Source: Sphagnum magellanicum (Eukaryota > Streptophyta > Sphagnopsida > Sphagnales > Sphagnaceae). Taken from it: a DNA stretch of 64,000 nucleotides. The notes beneath the pieces are model-generated. The model was not told the origin of the DNA. It did not search any database and saw nothing but the letters and a program-made list of their open reading frames with translations. The position numbers and the translations under genes are program-made. Each line of letters opens with the position of its first letter. Position 1 is the stretch's first letter. The DNA lies in assembly GCA_021904315.1 (NCBI GenBank), contig CM038909.1, positions 21,738,212 to 21,802,211 of the forward strand, given 5' to 3'. This document shows, piece after piece, positions 37,685 to 49,797 of the stretch.

Positions 37685-39090
37685 TTGTCGTGTTGAGATC
37701 TCCCAAACCATAGCACCCCTCGTCATGCTTTTGGTTTTGAGGTGCTTTGCTAGTGTTTAGACTTATGGTGCAAGAATTAATTGAACAATTTTGTCAAAGA
37801 AACATTTATTAAAAATAAAAAATAAATATTTTAATGAAATTTAGGTGAAGTGTTGGTATCGTTTGAAAGCCTTTGATGAGTGAGATTTCTTAAGGCAATT
37901 TCAAAAATTTAGACCTAAGTTGTGAAAGACATTAAATTTTGAGTAATTTTTGTCACTTCAAATTCATTTTAAATAATTTTTTTCACAAGAGTTCTACAAT
38001 CAAGATCATGTTCACACTTGAATCAATAGCACATGTCACACTAGTCTATCTATTAAAGAAGGTAGTTCGTTTTGTTTGTCACATTGAAATCTTTCAAACC
38101 TTAGGCTCCCCAATTATGCATTTGGTATCATTGGAAAGCTTTCACCAATGAGTGTGGGTGCAACCAAGGTGATTTTGAATCCGTCCATATTAAATAATTG
38201 TCAAAAATAATTAAGTACAAGTCCTTTTAGGTTACCCCCCCAGGATGTTACAACTATTTAAAAAATGTTTTAAAATAAAATTTCAGGAAGTTTGGGCAAG
38301 TTCTTGGTGATGTTGAGAAGCCCTTGATGAATAAGATTTGTTGGAGATGATTTTGTAAATTCTTGAAAGTTACTTAGCTACTTTTGTTTAACATGTTGAA
38401 ATCTCTCCCAAACCAAGGTGTCTCCTACCACTCTCTTGATACCGTCGGAAAGCCCTCAAGGAGTAGGAATGCACTAAGGTGGTCTTATAATGTTCAGACC
38501 TAAAATGTAATAAGTATTGAATATTGAACAATTTTTTCATTGAAAACAAAATAAAACACAAATTAACATTTTAGAAAGAAATTTGTGTGTTTTTTAGTAT
38601 TATGGGAAAGTGTTGAATGAGTAGGATTTTATGGAGGTGATTTTGTGATTTTTAGGTGTATGGTGAAAGAGGCATTAGTTGTGAATATCTTTGTAAATTA
38701 AAAATTCACTAAAATTTCAAAGTTCAAATTCAATCTGATGGGTAACAACTTCACAGTTAAGGAAGATTATTTTATTTTATTTTATTTTATTTTAATTTTT
38801 TTTCACATTGAAATTTCCCAATTCATGGTGCCACTCCACTATGCTTTTATTACCATCCACTATGTTTTTATTACTGTAGAAAAGCCTTTGATGAGTAGGG
38901 GTGCACTTATGTGATTTTGTAATGTGGAGACTTGCGGTGCAAGAATTTTTAAATATAGATTTTTTTCAAAAAATTAAACAAAATCAAAACTCAAATATTT
39001 AGGGAAGTTGGGGCAGGCTCTTGGTACTATTAGAAAACACTTTATGAGTGGGATTTCTTAGAGGCAATTTTGTAATTCTTAGATTTAAGA
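37685..39090 (+). repeat. Degenerate satellite-like array
   Basis: A unit with two related halves recurs about four times. Half 1 has CACATTGAAATCTCCCAAAC, then a 'GGTGCC' word, then GGAAAGCC.TTGATGAGTAGG, then 'GTGCACTAAGGTGATTTTG' (anchors near 37690, 38080, 38390, 38800). Half 2 has GGAAGTT.GGGCA.GTTCTTGG, then AGAAAGCC.TTGATGAGT.GG and 'GATTTCTTAGAGGCAATTTTG' (near 37845, 38290, 38590, 39003). GAAAGCC-type anchors fall at 37865, 38134, 38316, 38458, 38606, 38879 and 39033. Divergence is high, so the array is old. Confidence 0.7.
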
Positions 39091-42000
39091 TGTTGAATTT
39101 TAAAGATTGTCCACTAGAAATTCAAATAAAATATTTTAAAATGATTCTCAAAGGAAAAATTAGTTGGGCAACAAGTTCACATTTAGGCTAATGGCTCAAG
39201 TAAACTAATTTTATTAAATATAACCAAATAAAGTTATTTTCTATATTTTTACCATTGCAAAAATGTAATTTTCAGTTCATAAAAAACGACCCAAGGGAAA
39301 AGATCAACATAAACAATAATCAAATAAAATTAATTTGGTTTTAAAAATAAACTTTCACCCCTTTTTATTTAGGGCCAACTTGCTCTTTCTCTTTCCTAAA
39401 GGAAACACATTTAAATTAAAATTAGAAAACTATGCAAGTATAAACATGTGGTCCCATATAATGGTTATTGGGTACAAATTTTAATTTAATTAATTCTATA
39501 ATAGGATACTATTTATTCTCAAAACTGAAATATAATTAATGTATGGTAAATTTCATCTTAAGAATTAGGATGTTTTTAACAAAATGACATGTTGTGTGGG
39601 AACGGGGAGATTCATAGCCTTGGGAGCCATGAGACCCAAGATAAAAGGGTCAAGCACTTTAATAAGAACCAACAATGCCGCCATTAGGTGATTGTTTTTA
39701 ATTGAAAATGTTTTGGATTTTTTAATATAAAGAAATTGAAAAAACTTATTTGAAGGTTTACATTAAAAATTGTCAAAAATATGTAGGTATTAAAATTTCC
39801 AAAAATAGTTTAAAATGAATCTTTTTACATATTACAATTATTTTAAAATTGCTTTTGAATTTTAGTTTATTAGGTTGATTTCAAAAAAAAAAAATGTTCC
39901 CATGATGTATGTTGAATGTTATTAAATAAATAAATCTCAAAATTTGAACACTAATTTAAATTACCATTTCAAAACATGAAATATAAGTAAAAGTTACAAT
40001 TGCTTTTAGTTCCTATTAACATGATTGCATTGAAAAGTCCTTTTCCAAGGAATGCATGTGACATGTGGCATTCATGTGTTGGTCTATTAATTCAAAATTT
40101 GTATTTATCACACCCAATTTACAACTATGTTATAATTTTTTTAAAAATATATTACACCTTGATCATGCATCATGTATATTATGCATCCATGTTCTTTATC
40201 ACATCAAAATGAATAACTTTTGTTAAAGATGCATTTTCAACATTCATGATTTTCAAGGCCAAAAACAAATTTGAACCAAAAGTGTTCAAGTGTGTTGTAA
40301 AAATGGATTTTACCAATCTCAAGTTTTCTGTCTCTTTTAATCATCAATATAAGTATCCATTTCAATTTAGAGAAGGAATGGTGGACATTTGAAAAAAAAA
40401 AATAACAGAAACAATCCACTCCAAAGTTTTGAGTGTTTATAATCACTTTTGAAACATTATCAATTTGCATCAAATTTTGAGCATTGAATCTTTGCAAATA
40501 ATGGAACTTATTTCCGAAAAAAAATTTGATGATCCAAATTATTGTGTTCCCCTTTGAATTTTCAAAAATAAAAAAATTTACAATTTTAAACAATGTCCAC
40601 CCACTTATTAGTTAGCTCTTAAGATTATGAATAGACTTGAACAAATGTATTGATAAACATGTTATTTTTATATATTCTATTGTTGTGGTGAACAACATGC
40701 AAATCCCTCACAACTTCAACTAAAATTAAAAATTCAAATAAATATATAGTACCAAAATTCAATGCAAACATAAAATTTAAATTAAGTTTAGGGTGACCTT
40801 AATATGTGCATATGAGAAAATTAGATAATAATGAAGTGAGAAAATTTATTTTTTCCTCACATAATACCACTGAAAGAATCCTATTTTGTGTATGTAATGT
40901 CAAGATTTAAAATAAAATGTTTTCATGGGGTTTCATGCAAATTTTTATCAAAGATATTAAAATCAAATTAACTTTCATTTTATTTACACTTTTTGCATGT
41001 TCTATATAGTACTAAATATACTTGTATCATTTAAATTTAAATCAATCATCATTATTTTTTTTTCCTTCAACTATTTTCAATCTAAAATGTTAACATTTTG
41101 TTTTATACAATCACAGCCCCCCCCCCCTTTGAACATCTATTTTTATCACTAAAAAAACACCATTCATGTAAATCTAACCAATAATGAAACAATAACCAAT
41201 TAAGATTAATTTTTTTTTAAAATCCAAAATTTTATGTCAGTTATGTTTAAGGCTAATTTGTTCCTTTTCCAAAAGATCTTTATTTTTCAAATACATTCAA
41301 ATACAATTAATTTTCCTTTTATTTACACTTTTTGCACATTGACACCAATGTTTTATTTTTTTTCAATTTTCTATTGGAACATCATTAGTAAGCATTCCAA
41401 GAGGGAATTAACAATAAATGGTAACATGTCCAATTTTAATTTTTTGTATAGTATGGTTACCTAAAACAACCAAGAATAGACATCTAATGAAATTGACGCA
41501 AAATATCTTTTGTTTTACAAATTTTAAGAAGGAATATTATAATAAAATATTCCTTAAAATAAAAAAACATGTCAAATTTCCCACAAGTTAAAAAACACAA
41601 GTTAATACTAAGTGTTACATGTTTTATTCAAATTTTAATCAAACAAAATGAAAATTTTCTTTTCACATTTCATGTTAATTAACTTCTCCCCCTCCAAAGG
41701 TGAAAATTTAATTAAATATATACCAAATATCATGAATTTTATCTTTTGATTTAAAAACATTTTTTTAGTTTTATCAAATGTTAGCACTAGAAGGCAAAGG
41801 TGAAGTTTGAAAGCCTTTTTAACTTGCTAGAAATACATCTAAAACTTGGGAGAATCAAAAGAAATAAGAATGAAATAGTCTATGGAATGTTTCTTTGGTT
41901 TTAGATTCACTTACTACAATTTTTTGAACATGTAACACTATATCAATAAATGATGTTTGGTAAAAGCAAATGCACCTAAAACATCAAAATATTCAAAATG

Positions 42001-44999
42001 TGTTGTTAGGAATTTCCTTTTCAATGTTGATGTCTTTATTAAAATATATTTCATAATAATAATTTCAAAAGATCCAAAGATTTTAAGATGCAAGGATTTA
42101 AAAAGATAATGTTCTAAATCATAGTAGAAGTTTTCAAATTAGTTCACACTTTAATTTTTATTTATTTATGGATAGTTAATTAGGCTTTATGTTTTAGGGT
42201 TGTAATGTTCATCCATTTGTTATTATGGTTATGAGCCTCCTTGCGAAGGTCCTTTTAATGTTGTAGATTTTGTAATTTGTTTTGTTGTATCATTGATTTT
42301 TTTCACAACATCTTTAAAAGTTGTACGTTTTTGTCTTCTAGGGTTGTATATTCAATCTTTTTTCATAAACTTGTTGTTGTTAACTTGTCACAAACAATCC
42401 ATTTCTAAGTTAACATAAGTTAATTCAAAATTATCATTTGATATTTTCTCAATAATGATGCCAAAACATATGAATGATAGTGAAATTTCATCCTCTAAAA
42501 CCTTATTGATCTAAGGTAAATAAAATGAAAGGAATTTGAAAATGTTTTTTTTTTATCACACCTAGTGGCTTTCTTAGTAGTGAACACTTTGATCATTAGT
42601 GATAACTTAATGTTATAGCAAAGGACAATGATTGAAGTTAATGGGGGGAAATGTTTTGCTCTTTTATTTTTTGATATATGATATCTTTTCTTTAAGGTTT
42701 GGGGTGCTTAATAGGCACTTGCCTAATAATATTAATAATAACACCTACGAAAATAACTTAAATAACTTAAATGGTCGCTTTCAAACTTCAAAAAGGGATT
42801 TTAATGTGTTTTCACCTAATTAAGTTGCAACTAGTGTTGGTTAATTTTGCACGTTCCTTAAAAACTAGACCTAATGGGTTTACATGGACCCATAATTTGT
42901 CAAGAATTAAACCCAACAATTCTACATGGATCAACATTGATCTTAGAATTGGACCTAAAGCTAGCCAAGAATTGGACCTAGTAGGTCTTAAAAGTCTTTT
43001 ACAAGGTCTATTCCTGGCCTTAAACTTTCATATATAAGGGAATCCCCAATGATATCACTAAAATGGCTTTTATAAAATATGTCGTTATGCTCCACACTTT
43101 CACTATGTTGGATGGAGTCCCAAATACCTCCATGTGGATGGAGACCATTTTTGGCTAATTGTTTTCTATTGTTATTTTTGGGAACATGACGAGGAACACT
43201 TTGGGAACTTGTTGGGAAATTAAAACAATTTCACAAGAACATCAAATTTTTTTGGGGAAATTGGTGGGAACACCAAAATCCAAAAAAATGAAAATTGTTT
43301 AAAAATCAACTTTGGAATTGTCCCCAAGGAGAAGCCAAAACTACCCTTGCCATATGTCGATGATAGTTCAGGCCAGGCCTACATTGAAAGACCTCTTCCC
43401 AGTATATGCATCTCCATTTGTGACGCTTCTGGCCCTGTTCCTTAGGCACCTTGCATTTCTCCCATTCCCCGTTACAACTCCACTTAATTAAGTTACAATT
43501 TGTGCACCATTTGTATCTAAAGTAACAGCCAAAGTGCCATTTACATGTACATTAGAAAAGCAAGGCATAACTAAGCTTGCTCAACATAATAAACATATAG
43601 TCAAAGGAGTGATATCCAATAACAAATGAGATTGAAAAACACAAACAATGGAATCAAAAGGGAAGTTAAAAAATTGGAGTGAAAGCTTGACCTTACTGCA
43701 ATACATGAAAACAAACCCAAAAAAAGAGCGCATAAAACAACAATTCAATGGAAGTATGGAAAAAAAAAAGAAAAGTTCCACTTACCCATCTTTGTACAAA
43801 TTTGATTTTGAATATTTACATTCAAGCAAATCAAAAGAAATATGGTTAAAATGATGAAAAACATATATTTGCAAAAAAATGATAATAAATGCCATAATTT
43901 GACATCCCTCAATAGTTTAAAACATTAATCACAACATACACAAATGTACAACATATTGATGTCAAGATAAGAATTCATTTCCAATCAAAGGAAAAAAAAA
44001 TTTCAAATGAATTTTTTTTTATTAAACATTTACTCGAACATCACCACAAAAAAATCTAATCACATCTTGACAACATTTAAAACTTAAAACAATGTTCAAT
44101 AATAGTAGTGAGAGTGAACGACTTTGTAAAACAATAAATTGATTTAAAAAAAAAATTGATCATCAAAATTGGTAAATTATTTAAAAATTCAACTGTAGTA
44201 CTACTACATGTCACAAAATTTTAGCCATTTAAATATAAAACAAAAAATATCAAACAGTTCACAATAAGTTTTATGGATGATATTTATATACCTAAATTTG
44301 TTTTTATACATGTTCCAAATTTTCATTTATATTTATATTTAATTTTTTTCAAATTTTCAAAATTTTTATTTTATTTTATTTTTGTGTTGGAGTAGGGTTA
44401 GACATGTTCTTAAGTTTGAGAAAAAATTTCAGTTATTCTTTTTTTTTTGAATAATAGAGTTCGGGGTGTGGTTGATATAGGTATGTGGTCATTTTTTAAT
44501 TGGTTCACAATGCCTTGTAATTAGAAATTTTCAGTTTCGAGTTATGTGTAAGAATCGGACAACATTGCTCCAAACATTCTTGTAAGGGGGGGGTTTGGGG
44601 GTGGGTTCAGTGTTAGGCGATGGGTGAAAAAAAAAAACAAATTAGGATTTTGAGCTTAAAATCTTTGATCATCGCATCATTTGCCTTTCGTGACGTGCGT
44701 ACCCATCGGGTTTTATAAATCACTCAAAACTGACTAAAAGTGTTCGGTGGGTCATCAGTACCCTCCCTCTCCTATGCCTTGTCATCTACAAACGTTTGGG
44801 TACAAGATAATGTTCGCCTTTCGGCTTTGGATATTCAAGAACATGCCAAGCTTGATAAAGGTGAGCTCCCGTTTCCGTTAGGTGGTAATGATTTTTTGCC
44901 AAGGCTTATTCCGTAGCATAATAATAATAATTTTGTAGTCGATGATTCAATTTCAATTGTTGATTCATTAAAATTAACACCATTAAATTTTTTAAAAAA
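39091..44999. other. AT-rich gene-free spacer
   Basis: No gene, RNA or intact mobile element recognised. Homopolymer and A/T-rich runs dominate; a short C-run lies near 41118. 43320-43520 is a slightly GC-richer patch with no coding likeness I can name. Confidence 0.45.
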
Positions 45000-46045
45000 T
45001 AAAAAATGGAACCCACATATATTTGGCCTATACCCAGTTAGGAAAATTGTTTTCATAATGCCTAAATAAGACACCAAAAAAATTTGGTTACAATGGGTAA
45101 AAGCCCCACGAGCGAGCGAGTGACGGAGGGACATTCCCAAAATTGTGGACCAGACTTAGTGTAATCTCGTTTTGTAATACATTTAGGGGATCTTGAAAAT
45201 CCGGCCATATCTTTATGCTTGAAGAAGCAAACAAAGCAAAGCAAAGCAAAATCCGCACGTTTGTGGAGAATTGTGCTTCACTCACTCACTCACAAATCCT
45301 TTTGGCGTAGGGTAACGACCACCAAAGAACGAGGCATTCCTCAACGTAAAGTACCGGCTGATCATAATAATAATAATAAATTTTTTTCTCTTGATCATAC
45401 CCAAAGTGTATAATGGAATTAATTAAAAAAATCCAAACACTCTTCCGTTCGCCAAGGAGAAATTCCACTCTAATAACTGCCCTCAATATACACTAGAAAT
45501 TTTCAGCCAACGCTTTACGAACTAATAATGTGCCAATGCTCGTATTAGGCTAGCACCTGTGGGGGGGAAAAAGAAACGCATATTCCGTAAATTTTATGTA
45601 AATGATTACAACACTCGTAATCATTCAATTTTCCACTTCCCTGACAGATTCATAACCAGAATGGTCTGAATGGGCAGATTACAACCCCCTTTGTCGGTAC
45701 AATTGTGTCGATGCAATTACTCAAGGTCGGGATTGTTGAACAAATGTGCCAAAACTGATCCATGATTGCTAGTTAGTTAAGACCTCGCCCGCCCACTCCA
45801 TTGGGTACACACGTACCGGGTAAAAGACTCTTGTGTACCCTTGTCGTACCCACCAAAGTGGGCCGGACCTAAACCATTCTAAAGATAAGAAGCGCAGTTG
45901 TGTGTGAGAAAGTCGAAGATTGGACACAAGTTAGTTCCGTCATCATGGCTTGAAAGCAATGAAAATGAATAGTTTGCACCGCAAATTGATCACCTCCCCC
46001 TCTCTGGAGTCTTCTTTTTGTGTAACGGAATGCCCTATGGAGGGG
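45000..46045. other. Mixed-composition spacer, nothing identified
   Basis: Includes a small AAGCA repeat (45227-45250) and an (ATA)n tract at 45363-45380 flanked by TGATCA words. No gene recognised. Confidence 0.35.
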
Positions 46046-46050
46046 CCATT

Positions 46051-46215
46051 CTCAAAATAAGGGACCTATGGTGGGGTCATTGTCATAATAAGGGACCAAT
46101 GTTGAGGTAGTAGCTGAGTGAACCCGGAGGGAGCAGTCTCAAAATAAGGGACCTATGGTGGGGCCATTGTCATATTAAGGGACCTACAATGAGGTATTAG
46201 CTGAGTTAACCCACA
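46051..46215 (+). repeat. 87-bp tandem duplication (CAAAATAAGGGACCTATGG)
   Basis: CTCAAAATAAGGGACCTATG starts at 46051 and 46138. Both copies continue through ATTGTCAT, AAGGGACC, GAGGTA and AGCTGAGT.AACCC. Each copy itself contains two AAGGGACC half-units about 36 bp apart. Confidence 0.85.
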
Positions 46216-46283
46216 TTTAGGGAACGCTCTACCCTAGTGGGCTTTTACCTATTGTAAAGCATGAGACAAAAGGTTATCTTGAA

Positions 46284-46650
46284 CCTAAAAATACATAAAT
46301 CTTTTATGCCTACTTATAGGTTTAAGATCCTTCCCACTCTAAAAATATGTAAATATTTTATGCTTACTTATAGGTGTAAGATTGTTCCCACTCTAAATAT
46401 ATGTAAATATTTTATGCATACTTATAGGTGTAAGATCCCTCCCACTTCAAAAATAAGAAAATGTTTTATACTTACTTATACCTCCCACTCCTAAAGAGTA
46501 GGTGTAAAAACCCTTCTCTTTTTAGGAGGGACATTTGTGGATGTAATGTAAATCTTTTATGCCTACTTTGTAGGTGTAAGATCCCCACCACTCCTAAGGA
46601 GTAGGTGGAAAATCCCTTCTCTTTTCTACAAGGGAAATTTGAGGATATAA
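46284..46650 (+). repeat. 54-bp tandem repeat grading into a longer variant
   Basis: Units at 46284, 46339, 46393 and 46447 (the last shortened) follow 'CTAAAAATATGTAAAT', 'TTTATGCTTACTTATAGG', 'TGTAAGATCC' and CCCACT. From 46489 two longer units (CCTAAAGAGTAGGTGTAAAA and CCTAAGGAGTAGGTGGAAAA types) carry an extra ~50 bp. The 54-bp period is a multiple of three, giving an artefactual repeating open frame. Confidence 0.85.
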
Positions 46651-46984
46651 GGTGCCCTCTAAAGACACCTCTAAAGGAAATTTCACGGAGTGATGTAAGA
46701 TTGCCAAACACACGTACATATATATGCCTAGTCAGATCAGACTCGCCATGTTTAGTTTAAATTAAAAAAAGAAAATTACCACACCCAGTCACACACATGT
46801 CTAAAGTCCAACAACAAGAAAAAAGAATGCAATTAATAATATAAATTAAAATTTTTTAATTGTAAATTAGGGAGAAATTGGGGATAAAGCTCTGAAGAAG
46901 GCGTGTGTGTAAAAAACAATTTCAGTGAATTTTTAAGACACAGGGCAAAATTACAAAGTTAAAATGAAACCCTATTGACCACAT

Positions 46985-47081
46985 ATTATTATTATTATTA
47001 TACTCATTATAATAGCTATTATTATCAATATTAGATTTATTATTATTATTATTATTAGTATTAGAATTATTATTATTATTG
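46985..47081 (+). repeat. Interrupted (ATT)n microsatellite
   Basis: Three ATT-rich blocks separated by short interruptions. Simple slippage sequence. Confidence 0.85.
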
Positions 47082-47269
47082 TTAAATTTCAAGATGAGGT
47101 AGAATTGTTCTTTGGGTCTTCCAAGTTCCAAGTCCTCTAGAGAGAAAGGAAAATAAATAAATAAATAAATAAAGAGTGGATTTTGTTGTGTCCATGGTCA
47201 AAATGGAAAAAAGGGCACAATTTAATAAAATAATAATTATGGATCTCATTAGAAGAATGTGGTCAACAA

Positions 47270-48545
47270 GAGAATAAGGGAACGAATGAAGGATCGAATG
47301 AGAGAACGGGCAAGGGAACGAACGAATGAGAGACCGCGTGAGTTGAATGAATGAGGATGACACTCGGATGATGAAAAGATTAATGGATTGACATATTGAA
47401 TGAATAGATGGTGAATGAACGAGAGAACTAACTGGAGTAACAGCAGATGGATGAATGTGTAGATGATGAACATATGGAGGAGGAATGAATGAATCGACGA
47501 ATGGACAAAAAGATGGACGGACAAACGAGTGGATGGACTAACTAACAAAATAGATGCCATGGCCAAGCAAACTGATAGAATGAGAAACGATGAATGGATG
47601 AAAGAGCAAATCGATAAATTGACAAAACAATGGATGGATGAGCAAGCAAATGGACAAATTGACGGAAGTGATAGACACATGAACTTGCAAACGGACAGAT
47701 TGATGAAATTGATGGATGGATGAACGAGAAAATAGACAGATGGACATAATGGATGGATGGATGAACGAGCAAACAGACATTAACTGTTGAGATCGATGGA
47801 TGGATGAACTTATGAAATTGATGGATGAATGAACAAGCAAACGGAGGAATTGAGAAAACTGGTGGACGAATGAATTAGTGAACATATGAACTAACGAAAT
47901 TGATGGACGGATGAATGAGCAAACAAATGAAATGAGATTGATGGATGGATGAGCGAGCAAAGGGACGGACTCACGAAAGTGGTGGATGGATGAACGAGCG
48001 AACAGACGGATTGACGAAATTGATGGACGGATGATCCGAGCAAACGGACGGACTGACGAAATCGATGGACGGATGGAACGAAAAAGCCGACGGACTGACG
48101 AAATATATGGACGGATGAACGAGCAAACCGACGGACTGACGAAAGTGGTGGACGGAGGAACGAGCGACCCGACGGATTGAGGAAATTGATGACGGATGAA
48201 ACGAACAAACGGAAAGACCGACGAAATTGATGGACGGGAGAATGAGCGAACCGACGGACTGACGAAATTGATGGAATAGAGAACGAACGAAACCGACGAA
48301 ATGACGAAATTATGGACGGGAGAAGGAGCGAATCGACGGACTGACGAAATTGATGGACTGGAGAACGAGCGAAACCAACGGAATGACGAAATTATGGACG
48401 GGAGAAGGAGCGAATCGACGGACTGCCGAAATTGATGGACTGGAGAATGAGCGAAACCGACGGAATGAAGGAATTTGGACGGGAGAACGAGCGAATCGAC
48501 GGATTGACGAAATGATAGACGAATGAACGAGCGAACCGACGGACG
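47270..48545 (+). repeat. ~41-bp minisatellite with an 82-bp higher-order dimer
   Basis: The GACGAAATTGATGGACGG-type unit starts at 48013, 48055, 48097, 48138, 48179, 48220, 48261, 48303, 48343, 48385, 48425, 48467 and 48506. From 48261 it alternates a 42-bp form (AAATTGATGGA) with a 40-bp form (AAATTATGGACGGGAG), making three 82-bp dimers. Leftward the units decay into ATGGATGA/ACGA tetranucleotide-like DNA. The array ends about 20 bp before the GA tract of the SIN3-like leader. Long frames across it (for example 47538-48926, minus) are by-products of the period. Confidence 0.93.
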
Positions 48546-48562
48546 GAAGCACCAGACACTGA

Positions 48563-49797
48563 CACACGAGAGAGAGAAGAGAAGAGAAGAGGGGGGGGGA
48601 GGGAAGGGGAGAGAGACAGAGAGAGAGAGAGAGAGGAGGAGGGTGCGGATTGAGTGCGAACAGGCAGCCAGCAGCGACTGCACGATTGCTCCGCCTCGCG
48701 GCGCTCCAGCAGTTGTGATCCGCAAGCTCGGGATCCATCCATGCTCGGAACATGTTAGTAGCACACACAGGAGGCAGGTACACACAACAAGATTGGTACG
48801 CGGAGGCAAGGAAGGAAGAAAGCAAAGAGCAGGAGATGCGTAGGAGAGGAGAGAGAACAACAATAATAAGCGGAGGGAGAGAGAGAAAGAGAGACCGGTT
48901 TGTGTCTTGAAGCAGACGATACACAAGGTTGAAGCAAAAAATAAAATAAAATAACGTTCTTAAGAGAGAGAAGAAAAGGGGTTGAGGTGGTCTCGTGTGT
49001 TTTCTTCTTGTTGAAATTTTGTAGAAGGGAGGGGGAAGGAGTGTGGTCTGTTGTTGTTGTTGTGTGGGAGAGAGCTTTGACGATGGCTGCTGCTTTGATG
49101 GGATGGTGATGATGATGAGGAGGAGGAGGAGATGATGAGCAACAGCAACACAGGTTCTGTTTGTTTCTGCTGAGAGAGCTTGAGAGCAGATCAGTGGGTT
49201 TGTTGTTCTAGTCTCTGACATTGCGTGGGTGTATCTGCAATAATTGGGTTTATGATGCGAGCGAGAGAGGGTGATGATGATGACGATGGCAAGAGGAGCC
49301 TTCTTATGGAGAAGAAGAACTTGTTGTTGTGGGTGGGTTCGATCCTCTCTCTCCTTTCCCCTTTTTCCTGTTTTTTGCAGGTTCTGTGTGTTTGATGCGA
49401 TAGTAGTGTGGTAGTTTTTTTTGTTTCTTGGGTTGAGTAAAACAAGGGCTTCTGTTGTTTGTTTCTCTGTGTGAGTGAGAGAGAGAACCTGGTTTTTTCC
49501 ATTCTTCTTCACAAGCTTTGGAGAGAAAGCTTTGGAAACGACCCATTTGAGGCTTTTGGAAGTTTTTTTTTGTTTTTGGGTCTTTTTCTCTCCTGTTGTT
49601 GTTGGGTTGGATTGTTGGTTGGTTTTGTGAAAGAGGAGAGTTGGGAGGAGGGGAAGAAGAAGAAGAAGAAGAAGCTCTCTGTTGTTGGGTGTGTGTGTGT
49701 GTGCGGGTTTTTTGTTTGAATTTTCGGGGGAGGGGAGAGTTGAGAGAGGAAGAAGAAGACGGATGAGAGCTGCTAGTGGGGAAGAAGAAAACAAAGA
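48563..49797 (+). promoter_or_regulatory. Promoter and long leader of the SIN3-like gene
   Basis: Starts with a GA/GGGA tract (48563-48645), then a GC-rich patch (48660-48760), then G/T- and GA-rich DNA up to the ATG. Several upstream ATGs are present. Purine-rich leaders of this kind are common in plant regulatory genes. The transcription start cannot be fixed from sequence. Confidence 0.5.
48778..49380 (+). other. Candidate 5'-UTR intron of the SIN3-like gene
   Basis: Donor GAGGCAG|GTACAC at 48777/48778 and acceptor TGTTTTTTGCAG|GTTCTG at 49380/49381 are both strong. The segment between is T-rich toward the acceptor. If used, the gene would have one leader intron and an uninterrupted coding exon. 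This is inferred from consensus only. Confidence 0.3.

Noticed and set aside
46261-46494. 77-codon frame with an 18-residue repeating peptide
   Set aside because: Direct product of the 54-bp tandem repeat; no start context or relatives.
47538-48926. 462-codon minus-strand open frame rich in SFVRPSI-like repeats
   Set aside because: It is the translation of the 41-42 bp minisatellite; the near-multiple-of-three period keeps stops out. No protein domain is visible.
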